Below are positions 20,304 through 28,906 of a stretch of 64,000 nt of DNA, one piece after another. Below the pieces are notes generated by a model. That model worked only from the letters and a program-made list of their open reading frames with translations, searched no databases and was not told where the DNA came from. The stretch spans positions 2,103,001 to 2,167,000 of the forward strand of contig NC_014551.1 of NCBI RefSeq assembly GCF_000196735.1. Direction: 5' to 3'. This DNA is from Bacillus amyloliquefaciens DSM 7 = ATCC 23350. GTDB lineage: Bacteria; Bacillota; Bacilli; Bacillales; Bacillaceae. Made by a program: the position numbers and the translations under genes. Numbering within the stretch: the first letter of the stretch is position 1; each line of letters opens with the position of its first letter.

Positions 20304-20969
20304 TCAGTCTTTCCACGGATATGTCCAATACACTTCTTCTTCAAACCAGGTCTGGAGAACCGGCTCATTATTTTTTATTTTTTCTTCCAGCTCTCTCAGC
20401 ATGCCTTCCGTTTGAGTGCGGTGTGCTTTTAAGGCATTCATTTTAATATCGGCGACCTCTTTAATATCAAGAATAACATCAGGTTTGCCGACAGCTTCCT
20501 CCCTGTTACGGGTAATTGCCATGCAAAGCGTGCGCGGGCGGTCTTCTTTTTTCTTTCTGTAAAGCGCTCTGATGACCGCTTCGCCGCATGCATCATGATC
20601 CGGATGGACGCCGTGTCCAGGATAGAATGTGACAATCAGACTCGGTTTTACATCGTCGATAATCTCCTCCATCATATCCGCGAGCCACTCGTCATCTTCA
20701 AATTCAAGTGTTTTATCACGAAGCCCGAGCATTCTCAGGTCAGTGACGTCCATTGCCTTGCATGCGTCAATCAGCTCTTGCTTTCTTAACAGCGGCAGTG
20801 TTTCACGGTTCGCGAAAAAGGGATCTCCCATGTTCCGGCCCATTTCGCCAAGCGTTGCGCATGCGTACGTAACGGGAATATCTTTTTGTCTGTGTAAAGC
20901 AATCAGTCCTGCCACTCCGTATGATTCATCATCAGGGTGAGGCAGGATGACGAGTACATGTTCTTTCAT
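20304..20969 (-). CDS. bshB2: Bacillithiol deacetylase BshB2 (PIG-L/LmbE family)
   Basis: About 221 residues from ATG 20969, preferred over an in-frame GTG at 20978 because AAGGG sits 8 bp upstream. Zn-binding motif HPDDE in VILPHPDDESYGVAGL and the second motif HGVHPDHDACGEAVI are present. The family removes acetyl from GlcNAc-malate in bacillithiol synthesis or from bacillithiol conjugates. yojF follows upstream by 17 bp, as in B. subtilis. Confidence 0.92.
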   Translation of the reverse strand: MKEHVLVILPHPDDESYGVAGLIALHRQKDIPVTYACATLGEMGRNMGDPFFANRETLPLLRKQELIDACKAMDVTDLRMLGLRDKTLEFEDDEWLADMMEEIIDDVKPSLIVTFYPGHGVHPDHDACGEAVIRALYRKKKEDRPRTLCMAITRNREEAVGKPDVILDIKEVADIKMNALKAHRTQTEGMLRELEEKIKNNEPVLQTWFEEEVYWTYPWKD

Positions 20970-20986
20970 GATTTTCACCCTTTTCT

Positions 20987-21337
20987 TTAAACTGTAAACG
21001 GTTTTTCGCTGATTTGAAGCGAAATCGCCAATTTACCGCCCGGCAGATGCCCTGCCATTAACAGGCGGTTTTCGTCATCCACTGTATATTCAGTCAAACC
21101 TTCTGCATAAATCCAGCCCTCTTCTGTTTTCAAACCGACGCGGTACGGGCCGTTTCCTTTGATTTTCGCCTGATGGTACGTCACTTTGGCATTGCGTATA
21201 TAGGCTACAACCGTCATGTTTTTCTCATTCAGATGCGCTGAATAAGACCCGGTCGTTGTTTCCAAATGGATATATACAGGACGATCGGCATATCGTTCTA
21301 AAGAAGTTTGCACATCTTCTTTTATGATCGCTTTCAT
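20987..21337 (-). CDS. yojF: YojF, DUF1806 protein associated with BshB2
   Basis: 116 residues, all-beta soluble protein (IHLETTTGSYSAHLNEKN near the N-terminus, AYIRNAKVTYHQAKIKGNGPYRVGLK central). Consistently co-located with bshB2; no catalytic motif is visible. It overlaps the upstream 92-residue ORF by 4 bp, indicating a three-gene transcript. Biochemical role unknown. Confidence 0.85.
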   Translation of the reverse strand: MKAIIKEDVQTSLERYADRPVYIHLETTTGSYSAHLNEKNMTVVAYIRNAKVTYHQAKIKGNGPYRVGLKTEEGWIYAEGLTEYTVDDENRLLMAGHLPGGKLAISLQISEKPFTV

Positions 21338-21612
21338 AGCTGCTCCCCTCTTTCTTCTCGTAAAAATTGCAAACGCTTCGTATGTAGTTCAACCAATTCA
21401 TATTTCTCAATCGGCTGCAGCCGGGAATCTACAATTCGCTGCACCGCCAGAGCAAACTTTTCCTCGGGCGTCTTCCGGAGCCTCGGATGTGTTCTTTGAT
21501 CAAGCAGTTCAAGATCAATTGCCTTCTCCGCTTCTTCAAGAGTTGAAGCCGGGAGTGTGCGGTTATTCCACAGTGCTTGATAAGCTTTGGCTATGTCTTT
21601 ATCAGTGCCCAT
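21334..21612 (-). CDS. Small helical protein, first gene of the yojF-bshB2 operon
   Basis: 92 residues, highly charged and predicted all-alpha (ELLDQRTHPRLRKTPEEKFALAVQR). ATG 21612 is preceded by GGAGC. Its stop overlaps the yojF start. No family recognised with confidence. Co-transcription suggests a link to bacillithiol metabolism, but that is inference. Confidence 0.7.
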   Translation of the reverse strand: MGTDKDIAKAYQALWNNRTLPASTLEEAEKAIDLELLDQRTHPRLRKTPEEKFALAVQRIVDSRLQPIEKYELVELHTKRLQFLREERGEQL

Positions 21613-21679
21613 TGTACAGCTCCTTTACATACTCGTAATGATTATACATAATTTACGCTTCCGCTGGAAAGCGAAAGGC

Positions 21680-22576
21680 TTAGCGGCTTTTTAACGGCCG
21701 TTTCCATTTTATCTGTGAAAAGGTAAATAAGAGCAATGCCGCCCATATACAAATAAAAGTAAACGCTTTTTGACCGGAAAACGGTTCATGATACACAAAT
21801 ACGCCGAGCATAAGGGTGATGGTCGGCGATATATATTGCAAAATGCCGACTTGATACAGCGGCAGACGCTTTGCCCCCTCCGCAAACATTAACAGCGGCA
21901 GGGCCGTAAATACGCCTGCGAAAAAAAGCAGCGTCCATGTTCCTGCACCCAAAGACCCAGAAGCGTTCCCGTCAGCTGTATAACCTAAATAAATAAGGGC
22001 AGCCGGAGTAATCAGAAGCGTCTCCAGCGTCAGCCCGATCATACTGGACATGCGCGTTCTTTTTTTGCATAAGCCGTAAAGGCCGAAGCTGAATGCAAGC
22101 AGCAATGCGATATAAGGAACCGCGCCATACTGAAACGCAGAAATAATGACGGCCGCCCCGGCAATAGAAACGGCCGCCGCTTGCATCCTGTTCAGCTTTT
22201 CTTTTAAAAATAGGATGCCCAAAAGAACGGAAACAAGCGGATTAATATAGTACCCGAGACTTGCTTCAAGCAAAAAGCCGTGATTGACGGCCCATATGTA
22301 CACAAACCAATTAACGGAAATTAAAACGGAAGCAAAAAACAGCGCCAGCAGGCCTCCTTCAGATTTCAAAAGACGCAGTTCACGCCATCCGGTTTTCCAC
22401 TTCTTAAGAACAGTTAAAAGCACGCACATGAAGACAAACGACCATAAAATCCGGTGAGCTAAAATGTCCAGTGCGGGTATATGTTCAAGAAGTTTCCAAT
22501 AGACCGGAAACAGCCCCCACATGGCGAAAGAACAAGCGGTATAAATGATTCCTTTTCTTGCGGTATTCCCTTCCAC
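21680..22576 (-). CDS. yojE: EamA/RarD-type drug/metabolite transporter
   Basis: 298 residues with ten hydrophobic segments in two EamA halves. RarD-like features include GIIYTACSFAMWGLFPVYWKLL at the N-terminus and LGYYINPLVSVLLGILFLKEKL near residue 100. GTG start at 22576 behind AGGAAGGGG. Substrate unknown. Confidence 0.85.
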   Translation of the reverse strand: MEGNTARKGIIYTACSFAMWGLFPVYWKLLEHIPALDILAHRILWSFVFMCVLLTVLKKWKTGWRELRLLKSEGGLLALFFASVLISVNWFVYIWAVNHGFLLEASLGYYINPLVSVLLGILFLKEKLNRMQAAAVSIAGAAVIISAFQYGAVPYIALLLAFSFGLYGLCKKRTRMSSMIGLTLETLLITPAALIYLGYTADGNASGSLGAGTWTLLFFAGVFTALPLLMFAEGAKRLPLYQVGILQYISPTITLMLGVFVYHEPFSGQKAFTFICIWAALLLFTFSQIKWKRPLKSR

Positions 22577-22616
22577 GGCCTTCCCCTTCCTTTCTGTAAA
22601 CAGATTATATTATATC

Positions 22617-22644
22617 ACGGGAAGCTTCCGGCGGGCATATACTA
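22617..22644 (+). promoter_or_regulatory. Sigma-K-type promoter of gerT
   Basis: AC at 22617-22618, exactly 17 bases, then CATACTATG at 22636-22644 (consensus AC-N16/17-CATANNNTA, one mismatch). gerT is known to be sigma-K dependent in B. subtilis. The start codon is 30 bp downstream of the -10. Confidence 0.65.
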
Positions 22645-22673
22645 TGTTGTCCGTTAAGAAAGGGTGAGATGCC

Positions 22674-23138
22674 GTGTTTGATTGGAACAGATATTTTCCC
22701 TTCCAAAATCAGTTCTCGAAAGAAACGTTTAAAAATGCTGATCCGAAAGATGTCGAGACCTATGTCAACCGAGTAATGGAAAGCGTATTCGGTGCCGATT
22801 ATGCCGGGCAATTCCCTTTTCGTGATCCGATGTCGAAGAAAGCTGAGCCGGTCGAAGCAGAACCGCCCAAGCCGGAAATTGACATGTTTGAAACATCAGA
22901 TCATGTTTTTGTGAAAATTCCCGCCGAACAGGATGAACTCGACCGGATCAGGATTAAGCATACGTCACACAGCCTTGTTGTAGAGAACAGCAGTCTGGCG
23001 GAGGGAAAAAAAGAAATCGTTCTTCCGAGCCTCGTCAAACGGAAAGGAACAAAAGCAGTCTACAAAGACGGGATGATTGAAGTCATGTTTTCAAAACAGG
23101 AAGACTACAATTTATCGGAAGTGGAGATTTTAAGATAA
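22674..23138 (+). CDS. gerT: Spore germination/coat protein GerT (Hsp20-like)
   Basis: 154 residues. An N-terminal ~70-residue segment (FDWNRYFPFQNQFS, acidic-proline linker) precedes an alpha-crystallin-like domain (IDMFETSDHVFVKIPAEQDE to VEILR). GerT is a mother-cell, CotE-dependent coat protein required for efficient germination. GTG start at 22674 with AAAGGGTG upstream. The promoter entry above supports late mother-cell expression. Confidence 0.8.
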   Translation: MFDWNRYFPFQNQFSKETFKNADPKDVETYVNRVMESVFGADYAGQFPFRDPMSKKAEPVEAEPPKPEIDMFETSDHVFVKIPAEQDELDRIRIKHTSHSLVVENSSLAEGKKEIVLPSLVKRKGTKAVYKDGMIEVMFSKQEDYNLSEVEILR

Positions 23139-23172
23139 AAAAAACGGCCCGCGATATGGGCCGTTTTTTCTT
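23138..23172. terminator. Bidirectional terminator between gerT and yojB
   Basis: AAAAAACGGCCC-GCGATAT-GGGCCGTTTTTT. Confidence 0.9.
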
Positions 23173-23411
23173 TAATAAAATGGCGGATAACCGCCAACTC
23201 CCGGACCGAAACCGCCGTATGGGGCGCCTCCGTATCCGTAACCGGCGAAACCGTACGGATACCGGGGTCTCGTAAAACCTGTGGCAATCACGCCTCCGAG
23301 AAGGCCGCCTAAAAACCCGCCGAATAAAGGAGCGCCGAACAAAAAAGGACTTCTCGCCGGAAATCCGGCAGGTCCGAAATTCCCGCGATACAATGCATGA
23401 CGAGGGTACAT
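23172..23411 (-). CDS. yojB: Gly/Tyr/Pro-rich small protein, probable spore coat component
   Basis: 79 residues with extreme composition: a glycine-zipper-like hydrophobic core (GGFLGGLLGGVIATGF) followed by a GYGYGGAPYGGFGPGVGGYPP tail. Similar to YodI in this window. RBS AAAGGAGG lies directly upstream. Composition and position beside gerT suggest a spore-surface protein. Symbol by synteny. Confidence 0.7.
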   Translation of the reverse strand: MYPRHALYRGNFGPAGFPARSPFLFGAPLFGGFLGGLLGGVIATGFTRPRYPYGFAGYGYGGAPYGGFGPGVGGYPPFY

Positions 23412-23611
23412 GTTTTTTCCTCCTTTATGTCTGCCTATTCTTAAAGGTATTCACAAAGTGAGGAAATTGATTGGGCGATTGTAAAACGATGTGTTCTCTC
23501 AACCATTACATCAATATATAAAATCATGGTTATAATTTGAATATCTTTTGATTAACTGTTATACTTTTTTCACAAACTGCGACAATATAAAACCAACAGG
23601 AGGAAAAAAAT

Positions 23612-24001
23612 ATGCCATTACTTCGTTTTGACGTCATTGAGGGACGGGATGACGCAGCATTAAAAAAATTACTGGATACCGCCCATGGCGCCATGGTTAA
23701 AGCGTTTAACGTCCCTGTAACAGACCGTTATCAGATCGTCCACCAGCATCCGCCCCATGAGCTCATCATTGAAGATACCGGGCTCGGATTCAAAAGAAGC
23801 AAAGACCTTGTCATCATCAGCATTGTCAGCAAAGCCCGCACCGAACATCAAAAAGAAACGTTGTATAAACTGATGGCTGAACAGCTTGAAACAGAATGCG
23901 GCATATCACCCGAGGACGTCATGATTTCCATTACAGAAAACGGGAACGCCGACTGGAGCTTTGGGCTTGGGGAGGCTCAGTTTTTAACCGGAAGTTTGTA
24001 A
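23612..24001 (+). CDS. yodA: Tautomerase-superfamily protein
   Basis: 129 residues. The initiator Met is followed directly by Pro ([11 protein letters not shown]), the catalytic Pro-1 of 4-oxalocrotonate tautomerase-like enzymes. The body contains the MSAD-like [15 protein letters not shown] segment and ends with [22 protein letters not shown]. It probably catalyses keto-enol tautomerisation or dehalogenation; substrate unknown. Symbol by synteny with yodB-yodC next door. Confidence 0.75.
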   Translation: MPLLRFDVIEGRDDAALKKLLDTAHGAMVKAFNVPVTDRYQIVHQHPPHELIIEDTGLGFKRSKDLVIISIVSKARTEHQKETLYKLMAEQLETECGISPEDVMISITENGNADWSFGLGEAQFLTGSL

Positions 24002-24030
24002 AACGCCGCCCGGCTTAGCTAGTGAGTTGT

Positions 24031-24295
24031 ATGTATCCTTGTTTCGTATGCGGAAGTAAAGGATTAAAGAAAAGTCCTGTTTATAATGACATTCGATATC
24101 TGCTCCTGCTGCGGGATTGAGTCCGGCTATAGCGAGGTCTATGACGTAAGATTTGGTGTTACTGCAACGCCTTATCTTTTCATTGAAACAGCATTTCAGT
24201 TGTACTGGAAACATGGTTTTGAGGAAAGAATCTTCTCCGGGGGAATCATTTCCTTCTGGACATTTTTTTATATCAACGGTTTTTACGAAGAGTGA
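24031..24295 (+). pseudogene. Frameshifted zinc-ribbon (CxxC) protein remnant
   Basis: Two overlapping frames together resemble one small cysteine-rich protein. Frame 1 (24031-24120) reads MYPCFVCGSKGLKKSPVYND then goes out of frame. Frame 2 (24086-24295) continues TFDICSCCGIESGYSEVYDV, then TPYLFIETAFQLYWKHGFEE. The paired CxxC/CxCC layout (PCFVCG ... YDICPCCGFE type) is typical of a widespread small Bacillus family. Deleted bases near 24086-24092 break the frame, and the part after VYDV may also be altered. Confidence 0.7.
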
Positions 24296-24312
24296 ACATC
24301 ATATTATGAAGA

Positions 24313-24340
24313 AAAGGCTGCCTTTGGCAGCCTTTGTTAT
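24313..24340. terminator. Terminator downstream of yodB
   Basis: AAAGGCTGCC-TTT-GGCAGCCTTT (24313-24335) just beyond the yodB stop; it can also end rightward transcripts. Confidence 0.8.
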
Positions 24341-24681
24341 TCATGGCATGTTTCGTCTTTGACAGATGCCCCGGGCTCGCAAAAACTGTCTGCCCATTTT
24401 TGCATTTCCTGAAAAACGGCTTGCAGGGCCATGCCTTTATCAGTCAGCTTGTAAATGACTTTGACAGGTGTTTCAGGCAGCACCTGGCGCTCGATGATTT
24501 CATTTTGTTCCAGCTCTTTGAGCCGCTCCGCGAGCATTTTTTGGCTGATCGTCGGTATGGTTTCGGTCATATCTTTAAAACGTTTCGGCCCGTCCATCAG
24601 TACATGAATAATAAGGCCGTTCCAGCGCTTTCCCAAAAGCGAAAAAGCGGATTCCATTTTAGGACACATTGTATATCCCAC
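24337..24681 (-). CDS. yodB: Quinone/diamide-sensing repressor YodB (HxlR/DUF24 family)
   Basis: 114 residues, winged helix (LGKRWNGLIIHVLMDGPKRFKDM ... ISQKMLAERLKELEQNEIIERQ). The redox Cys6 in MGYTMCP and the C-terminal cysteines (SFCEPG, ETCHE) needed for thiol-based sensing are present. YodB represses yodC and azoR1 and is released by quinones and diamide. Divergent from yodC, as expected for an autoregulating repressor of its neighbour. Confidence 0.93.
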   Translation of the reverse strand: MGYTMCPKMESAFSLLGKRWNGLIIHVLMDGPKRFKDMTETIPTISQKMLAERLKELEQNEIIERQVLPETPVKVIYKLTDKGMALQAVFQEMQKWADSFCEPGASVKDETCHE

Positions 24682-24746
24682 GTAAGTTCATCCCTTCATC
24701 TATGAATTGACAAGTTTTCTGTAATCCATTAAAATTAGTTCCCGAG

Positions 24747-24782
24747 TTACATTTAGTAAGCTTCTAACTTTTCTATTATGAT
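24747..24782 (+). promoter_or_regulatory. Candidate YodB operator and yodC promoter
   Basis: TTAC-ATTTA-GTAA (24747-24759) is a perfect short inverted repeat between divergent yodB and yodC. It is followed by TATTAT/TATGAT -10-like hexamers at 24774-24782. Position fits a YodB operator, but I cannot match it with certainty to the published box. Confidence 0.4.
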
Positions 24783-24807
24783 AACACGTTTATCCGAAGG
24801 AGGAAAC

Positions 24808-25419
24808 ATGATGACATCCGTATTAGACGTTTTAAAAGAACGCGCATCCGTTAAAGAATACGATAAAGATGCGGTCATTACAAAAGAGGAATTAACAGAA
24901 CTTCTGGACATTACGACGCAAGCCCCATCTGCCTGGAACCTTCAGCATTGGCATTTCCAAGTATTCCACAGTGATGAAGCAAAAGCCGCCCTGCTACCGG
25001 TTGCTTTCAATCAAAAACAGATTATTGATTCATCAGCAGTCATTGCCGTATTAGGCGACTTAAAAGCAAACGAAAATGGTGTAGAAGTTTATTCTGAACT
25101 GGCTGAGCAAGGCAATATCACAGAAGAGATTAAACAGACGCTGTTAGGCCAGATTAACGGCGCATACCAAAATGAACAGTTTGCCCGTGATTCAGCATTT
25201 TTAAACGCTTCTTTAGCAGCGATGCAGCTGATGCTTGCTGCTAAAGCAAAGGGCTATGACACTTGCGCGATCGGCGGATTCAATAAAGAGCAATTCGTTA
25301 AGGAATTCGACGTGAGTGAACGTTTCGTGCCCGTCATGCTGATTTCAATCGGTAAAGCCGTTAAACCGGCGCACAAAAGCAACCGGTTGCCTGTATCACA
25401 AGTGTCAACTTGGCTGTAA
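24808..25419 (+). CDS. yodC: NAD(P)H nitroreductase YodC
   Basis: About 203 residues from ATG 24808 or 24811, behind AAGGAGGAAAC. Nitroreductase fold, FMN-binding: RASVKEYDKDAVITKEEL at the N-terminus, APSAWNLQHWHFQVF near residue 40, GGFNKEQFVKEF near 165. Reduces quinones and nitroaromatics. In B. subtilis it is derepressed when YodB senses quinones. Confidence 0.93.
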   Translation: MMTSVLDVLKERASVKEYDKDAVITKEELTELLDITTQAPSAWNLQHWHFQVFHSDEAKAALLPVAFNQKQIIDSSAVIAVLGDLKANENGVEVYSELAEQGNITEEIKQTLLGQINGAYQNEQFARDSAFLNASLAAMQLMLAAKAKGYDTCAIGGFNKEQFVKEFDVSERFVPVMLISIGKAVKPAHKSNRLPVSQVSTWL

Positions 25420-25426
25420 GCCGAAA

Positions 25427-25466
25427 AAAACCTTAGTCCGCTTATGCAGACTAAGGTTTTTTTATA
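25427..25466. terminator. Bidirectional terminator between yodC and mhqD
   Basis: AAAAAACCTTAGTC / GACTAAGGTTTTTT hairpin. Confidence 0.85.
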
Positions 25467-25477
25467 AGAATCGCTCA

Positions 25478-26062
25478 CTACCAAATTCGTGCCTGCTCGG
25501 CTTCCTGCTGTGTGAGCTGATGGCCGCCCTCCTGTCAAACAAGAGAAACGGATGCACCAGCATCTGTCAGATACTGATAAAGCTCCTCCGATTCTTCTTT
25601 TGTACACAGCGGATCCCGTTTTCCTGCCCCGATAAAAACAGGCTGCCCTGCCATATCAGGGAGCTTCACTCCGCGAATCGGCACCATGGGATGATGCAGA
25701 ATCGCTCCTTTCAGTACGTCTTTGTAATGAAACAAAAGACTCGCTGCAATGTTGGCGCCGTTTGAATAGCCGGCAGCAATCACTTTTTCTCTGCTAAATC
25801 CGTACATTTGCGCCGCTTCATCGATAAAATTCTTTAATTCTTCCGTCCGTTCAATTAAATCTTTCTCGTCAAATACGCCTTCTTTCAGCCGCTTAAAAAA
25901 ACGGGGCATGCCGTTTTCAAGCACTGATCCTCTGACCCCGAGCAAACTTGCATTCGGGTCGATAAAACGTCCGAGTGAGAGGAGATCATGTTCATTTCCC
26001 CCCGTTCCGTGCAAAAGCAGCAGGACATTTTCTGACGTTCCCTGTTCAAACACATGTTTCAT
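25478..26062 (-). pseudogene. mhqD: MhqD-type carboxylesterase/hydrolase interrupted by a UGA codon
   Basis: Alpha/beta hydrolase. LLLLHGTGGNEHDLL is the oxyanion region, GYSNGAN carries the nucleophile Ser, and GAGKRDPLC carries the Asp. The frame stops at TGA 25535-25537 after 175 residues. Beyond it the same frame continues QEGGHQLTQQEAEQARIW to TAG 25478, including the His of the catalytic triad (GGHQLT). The family normally has Trp (TGG) at the stop. So one G-to-A change removes the catalytic His unless UGA is read through. It lies 4 bp downstream of mhqE in the MhqR-controlled operon. Confidence 0.8.
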
Positions 26063-26066
26063 TAGA

Positions 26067-26990
26067 TCAATCTCCTTTCACCATTTTGGGTAGAATGGCG
26101 GTAATTTGACTGCGGTGCTCTTCCAGCCATTCCGGAAGCTTCAGCTCTGTTCCGAGATTTTCAAAGGATTCATCCGTCATAAAGCCCGGTTCATCGGTTG
26201 CCATTTCAAATAAAATGCCGCCGCTTTCTCTGAAATAGATTGATGTAAAGTAAGACCTGTCAAGAATGTCAGATGAAGCAAGATGAGAATCAGCAAGAAT
26301 GTCCTTCCATTCCGCCTGCTCTTTTTTGGTGGTGCGGAATGCGACATGATGCACTGTCCCGTAACCGCCGGCACCTGCTTCTTTCGGTGCAAGGTCAACA
26401 TCTATGATATGTCCGATCCGTGCCTCCGATTGCAGTCTGACAATCTGATTTTCTTCTCCTGTCTTGGAATAACCGAAGCGTTCCATCAGAAATTGAATGG
26501 TTGCTTCAGGACGGTACGAGTACAGAAGAACACCTCTCATGCCTGTAATCGCTTCTTTTTCAGTAATTCCCGAAGGGGTCCATTCACTCTGTCCGCTTCT
26601 TTCATCTTCCATTATGGCAAGCGGCAGATCTTCTGTATCATCAAAGAGGAGAACTTGTTCAGACAGCATGGTCTCCTCTATTACAGATACGCCGTTTTCT
26701 TCAAGCCGGCGCTGCCAAAACGGGAGTGCTCCTTTCGGCACAGAGAAATAAATTCTTCCGGCCTGTCCTTTTCCCACGGTTCCCGGGCGGCTTCCCTGAA
26801 AAGGGAAAAATGTAATAATCGTGCCCGGTTCTCCGTTTTGGTTGCCGAAATAAAAATGATATGTGGCCGGGTCATCAAAATTAACGGTTTTCTTAACGAG
26901 CCGCAAGCCCAATACTTCAGTATAAAACCGAAGATTTTCAGCAGGATCTTTCGCAAATGCGGTAACATGCTGTAATCCTTGTGTATTCAT
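26067..26990 (-). CDS. mhqE: Ring-cleaving (VOC-fold) dioxygenase MhqE
   Basis: About 307 residues from the internal ATG (NTQGLQHVTAFAKDPAENLR), two tandem vicinal-oxygen-chelate modules (about 1-130 and 150-300). Metal-ligand candidates are His in LQHVTAF, His in TVHHVAFRT and Glu in GGILFEMATD. MhqA/E/O proteins cleave catechols and hydroquinones. The operator entry just upstream supports MhqR control. Confidence 0.9.
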   Translation of the reverse strand: MNTQGLQHVTAFAKDPAENLRFYTEVLGLRLVKKTVNFDDPATYHFYFGNQNGEPGTIITFFPFQGSRPGTVGKGQAGRIYFSVPKGALPFWQRRLEENGVSVIEETMLSEQVLLFDDTEDLPLAIMEDERSGQSEWTPSGITEKEAITGMRGVLLYSYRPEATIQFLMERFGYSKTGEENQIVRLQSEARIGHIIDVDLAPKEAGAGGYGTVHHVAFRTTKKEQAEWKDILADSHLASSDILDRSYFTSIYFRESGGILFEMATDEPGFMTDESFENLGTELKLPEWLEEHRSQITAILPKMVKGD

Positions 26991-27004
26991 TGTACTCACT
27001 CCTA

Positions 27005-27026
27005 AATATCTTGAATTCAAGATATT
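27005..27026. promoter_or_regulatory. MhqR-type operator
   Basis: A perfect 22-bp palindrome with core TATCTTGAATTCAAGATA lies about 15 bp upstream of the mhqE start. It closely resembles the MhqR box described for B. subtilis (TATCT...GAATTC...AGATA type). Release by hydroquinones would induce mhqED. Confidence 0.75.
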
Positions 27027-27175
27027 AATTATTTTAATTTAATATGAATGTTGTTGCAACTAAAGTGTTTTAATTAAAAAAATTATAGAATTCTTTTTTT
27101 TCTGAAAAATATCTTGTGATCTTATCTGACAACTGCTATGATAAGGAGCATTATCAGGGTTCAGGAGGAAAGTAA

Positions 27176-27376
27176 ATGGTCAGAAAAGCACTAATTTTCA
27201 TTCTTATTTTAATCCCTTTCAGCCAGCTGGCCTTTCTGTCAGTCGCTAATCGGGTTCATCCGATCATTATCGGGCTGCCTTTTTTTCATTTCTGGCTGCT
27301 TTTATGGATCGCAGTCACTCCTTTATGTTCGTTTCTTATTTATAGGCTGCAGAAGAAGCAAGGAGGATTGGACTGA
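27176..27376 (+). CDS. Small DUF3311-type membrane subunit paired with YodF
   Basis: 66 residues, two transmembrane helices (about 5-25 and 33-57) and a basic C-terminus. RBS CAGGAGG. Its stop overlaps the yodF ATG (TGATG). Small DUF3311 proteins regularly precede sodium:solute symporters and are thought to be accessory subunits. Confidence 0.8.
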   Translation: MVRKALIFILILIPFSQLAFLSVANRVHPIIIGLPFFHFWLLLWIAVTPLCSFLIYRLQKKQGGLD

Positions 27377-28866
27377 TGCCCGCAAATATAACAGCATTGA
27401 TCATTACTGCCATCATCGTTTTAACTGTTGTCTGCATCGGCTTTATAGCCGGGAGAGACAAATCATCACGCACTTCTGTTGAGGAATGGTCTGTCGGCGG
27501 CAGACGGTTCGGGGGGCTCCTCGTCTGGTTTTTAGTCGGTGCGGACCTTTATACGGCTTATACGTTTTTAGGCTTGACCAGCACCGCCTATACAGGGGGA
27601 AGTGTTGCCTTTTTTGCAATCCCGTATTCTGTTTTGGCGTATTTTATTGCTTATTTCTTTTTGCCGAAGCTGTGGAAAGTGGCAAAAATCCACAAATTAA
27701 CGACACTTGCCGATTACGCCCGTGAGCGCTTTGACAGTAAGCTTTTGGCAAGTCTTGTCGCCATTGTCGGCGTTCTTATGCTCATTCCTTATATCTGTCT
27801 CCAGCTGAGCGGCATTCAGGATACGCTTCAGGTGGCCGGAACGGGTGTCATAAATGTCAATATGGTCGTTATCATTTCCTTTATGCTTGTAGCGCTGTAT
27901 ACCTTTTTCAGCGGAATTAAAGGGCCGACGTTTACGGCTATTATTAAAGACATCCTGGTGTGGGTGATTATGCTGTTTATGGTCGTGTCACTCCCGCTGA
28001 TCCATTTTCACGGCTGGACGCCGATGATTGACACGTTGGCGGAAAAAGCGCCGCAAATGCTGACGATTCCTACCGCGGGGCCGAAAGGAATTCCTTGGTT
28101 TATCACCGCTTCCATCGTATCTGCGCTGGCGCTCTTTATGTGGGCTCATGCGGCGACTGGCGTATTCACGGCAAAAAGCGCAGATGCCGTCCGCAAGAAC
28201 AGCATGTTTCTGCCGCTTTATAATATTGTTTTGATTCTTGTTATTTTTCTCGGGTTTATCGCGTTTCTTGTCCTGCCGGACGATACCAATCCACGGCTCG
28301 CTTTATTGAAGCTGATCCAAATGTCTTACGGAGGGGTCGCTCAGGGCTTTGCTTACTCCACGATCGCTCTTGCGTCTTTGATTCCCTGCTCTATCATGGC
28401 GATCGGAGCATCAAACTTATTTGCGAATAACTTATATCGGGATTTGATTCATCCGAACGTATCACAAAGCAAGCTGACGATCATCACCCGTTCAATGGTA
28501 TTTGTCGTCATCGGGCTCGCGCTATTATTCGGCATGCTGTTCCCGACGGCGCTCGTTACGCTCCAGCTTCTCGGTGTTTCCGGCATGGTTCAGATTTTTC
28601 CGGCTATCGCCGTCAGTCTGTTTTGGAAAAATCAGACGAAGGAAGCAACCATCATCGGACTTCTCGTCGGTCTTATTGTGACATTCACCGTAAACATCAC
28701 CCAATCGGCCCACGGTGTTTATGAAGGCTTCTGGGGTTTGACTGCTAACATGGCAGCCGTTATCATCCTGAACCCGTTTTTTGTAAAAAAAGCGGCTTCA
28801 AACGCTGTCAAAGACGGTTTATTCGGAAAAGCGCCCTCTGATAAAATGAATCAAAAAGGCGCTTAA
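27376..28866 (+). CDS. yodF: Sodium:solute symporter (SSS family)
   Basis: 496 residues with about 13 membrane segments. SSS features include EEWSVGGRRFGGLLVWFLVGADLYTAYTFLG near residue 40 and FSGIKGPTFTAIIKDILVWVIM near 175. Resembles the pantothenate/proline symporter branch; substrate not determinable. Co-translated with the preceding DUF3311 protein. Confidence 0.88.
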   Translation: MPANITALIITAIIVLTVVCIGFIAGRDKSSRTSVEEWSVGGRRFGGLLVWFLVGADLYTAYTFLGLTSTAYTGGSVAFFAIPYSVLAYFIAYFFLPKLWKVAKIHKLTTLADYARERFDSKLLASLVAIVGVLMLIPYICLQLSGIQDTLQVAGTGVINVNMVVIISFMLVALYTFFSGIKGPTFTAIIKDILVWVIMLFMVVSLPLIHFHGWTPMIDTLAEKAPQMLTIPTAGPKGIPWFITASIVSALALFMWAHAATGVFTAKSADAVRKNSMFLPLYNIVLILVIFLGFIAFLVLPDDTNPRLALLKLIQMSYGGVAQGFAYSTIALASLIPCSIMAIGASNLFANNLYRDLIHPNVSQSKLTIITRSMVFVVIGLALLFGMLFPTALVTLQLLGVSGMVQIFPAIAVSLFWKNQTKEATIIGLLVGLIVTFTVNITQSAHGVYEGFWGLTANMAAVIILNPFFVKKAASNAVKDGLFGKAPSDKMNQKGA

Positions 28867-28867
28867 C

Positions 28868-28906
28868 AGAAAGAAGCCGGCACGTAAATGTGCCGGCTTT
28901 TTTTAC
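28868..28906. terminator. Bidirectional terminator between yodF and the GH30 gene
   Basis: AAGCCGGCAC-GTAAAT-GTGCCGGCTT followed by T tract. Confidence 0.9.

Noticed and set aside
25535..25537. UGA in mhqD as a selenocysteine codon
   Set aside because: The expected residue is Trp, not Cys; no SECIS-like hairpin follows and MhqD-type enzymes are not selenoproteins.
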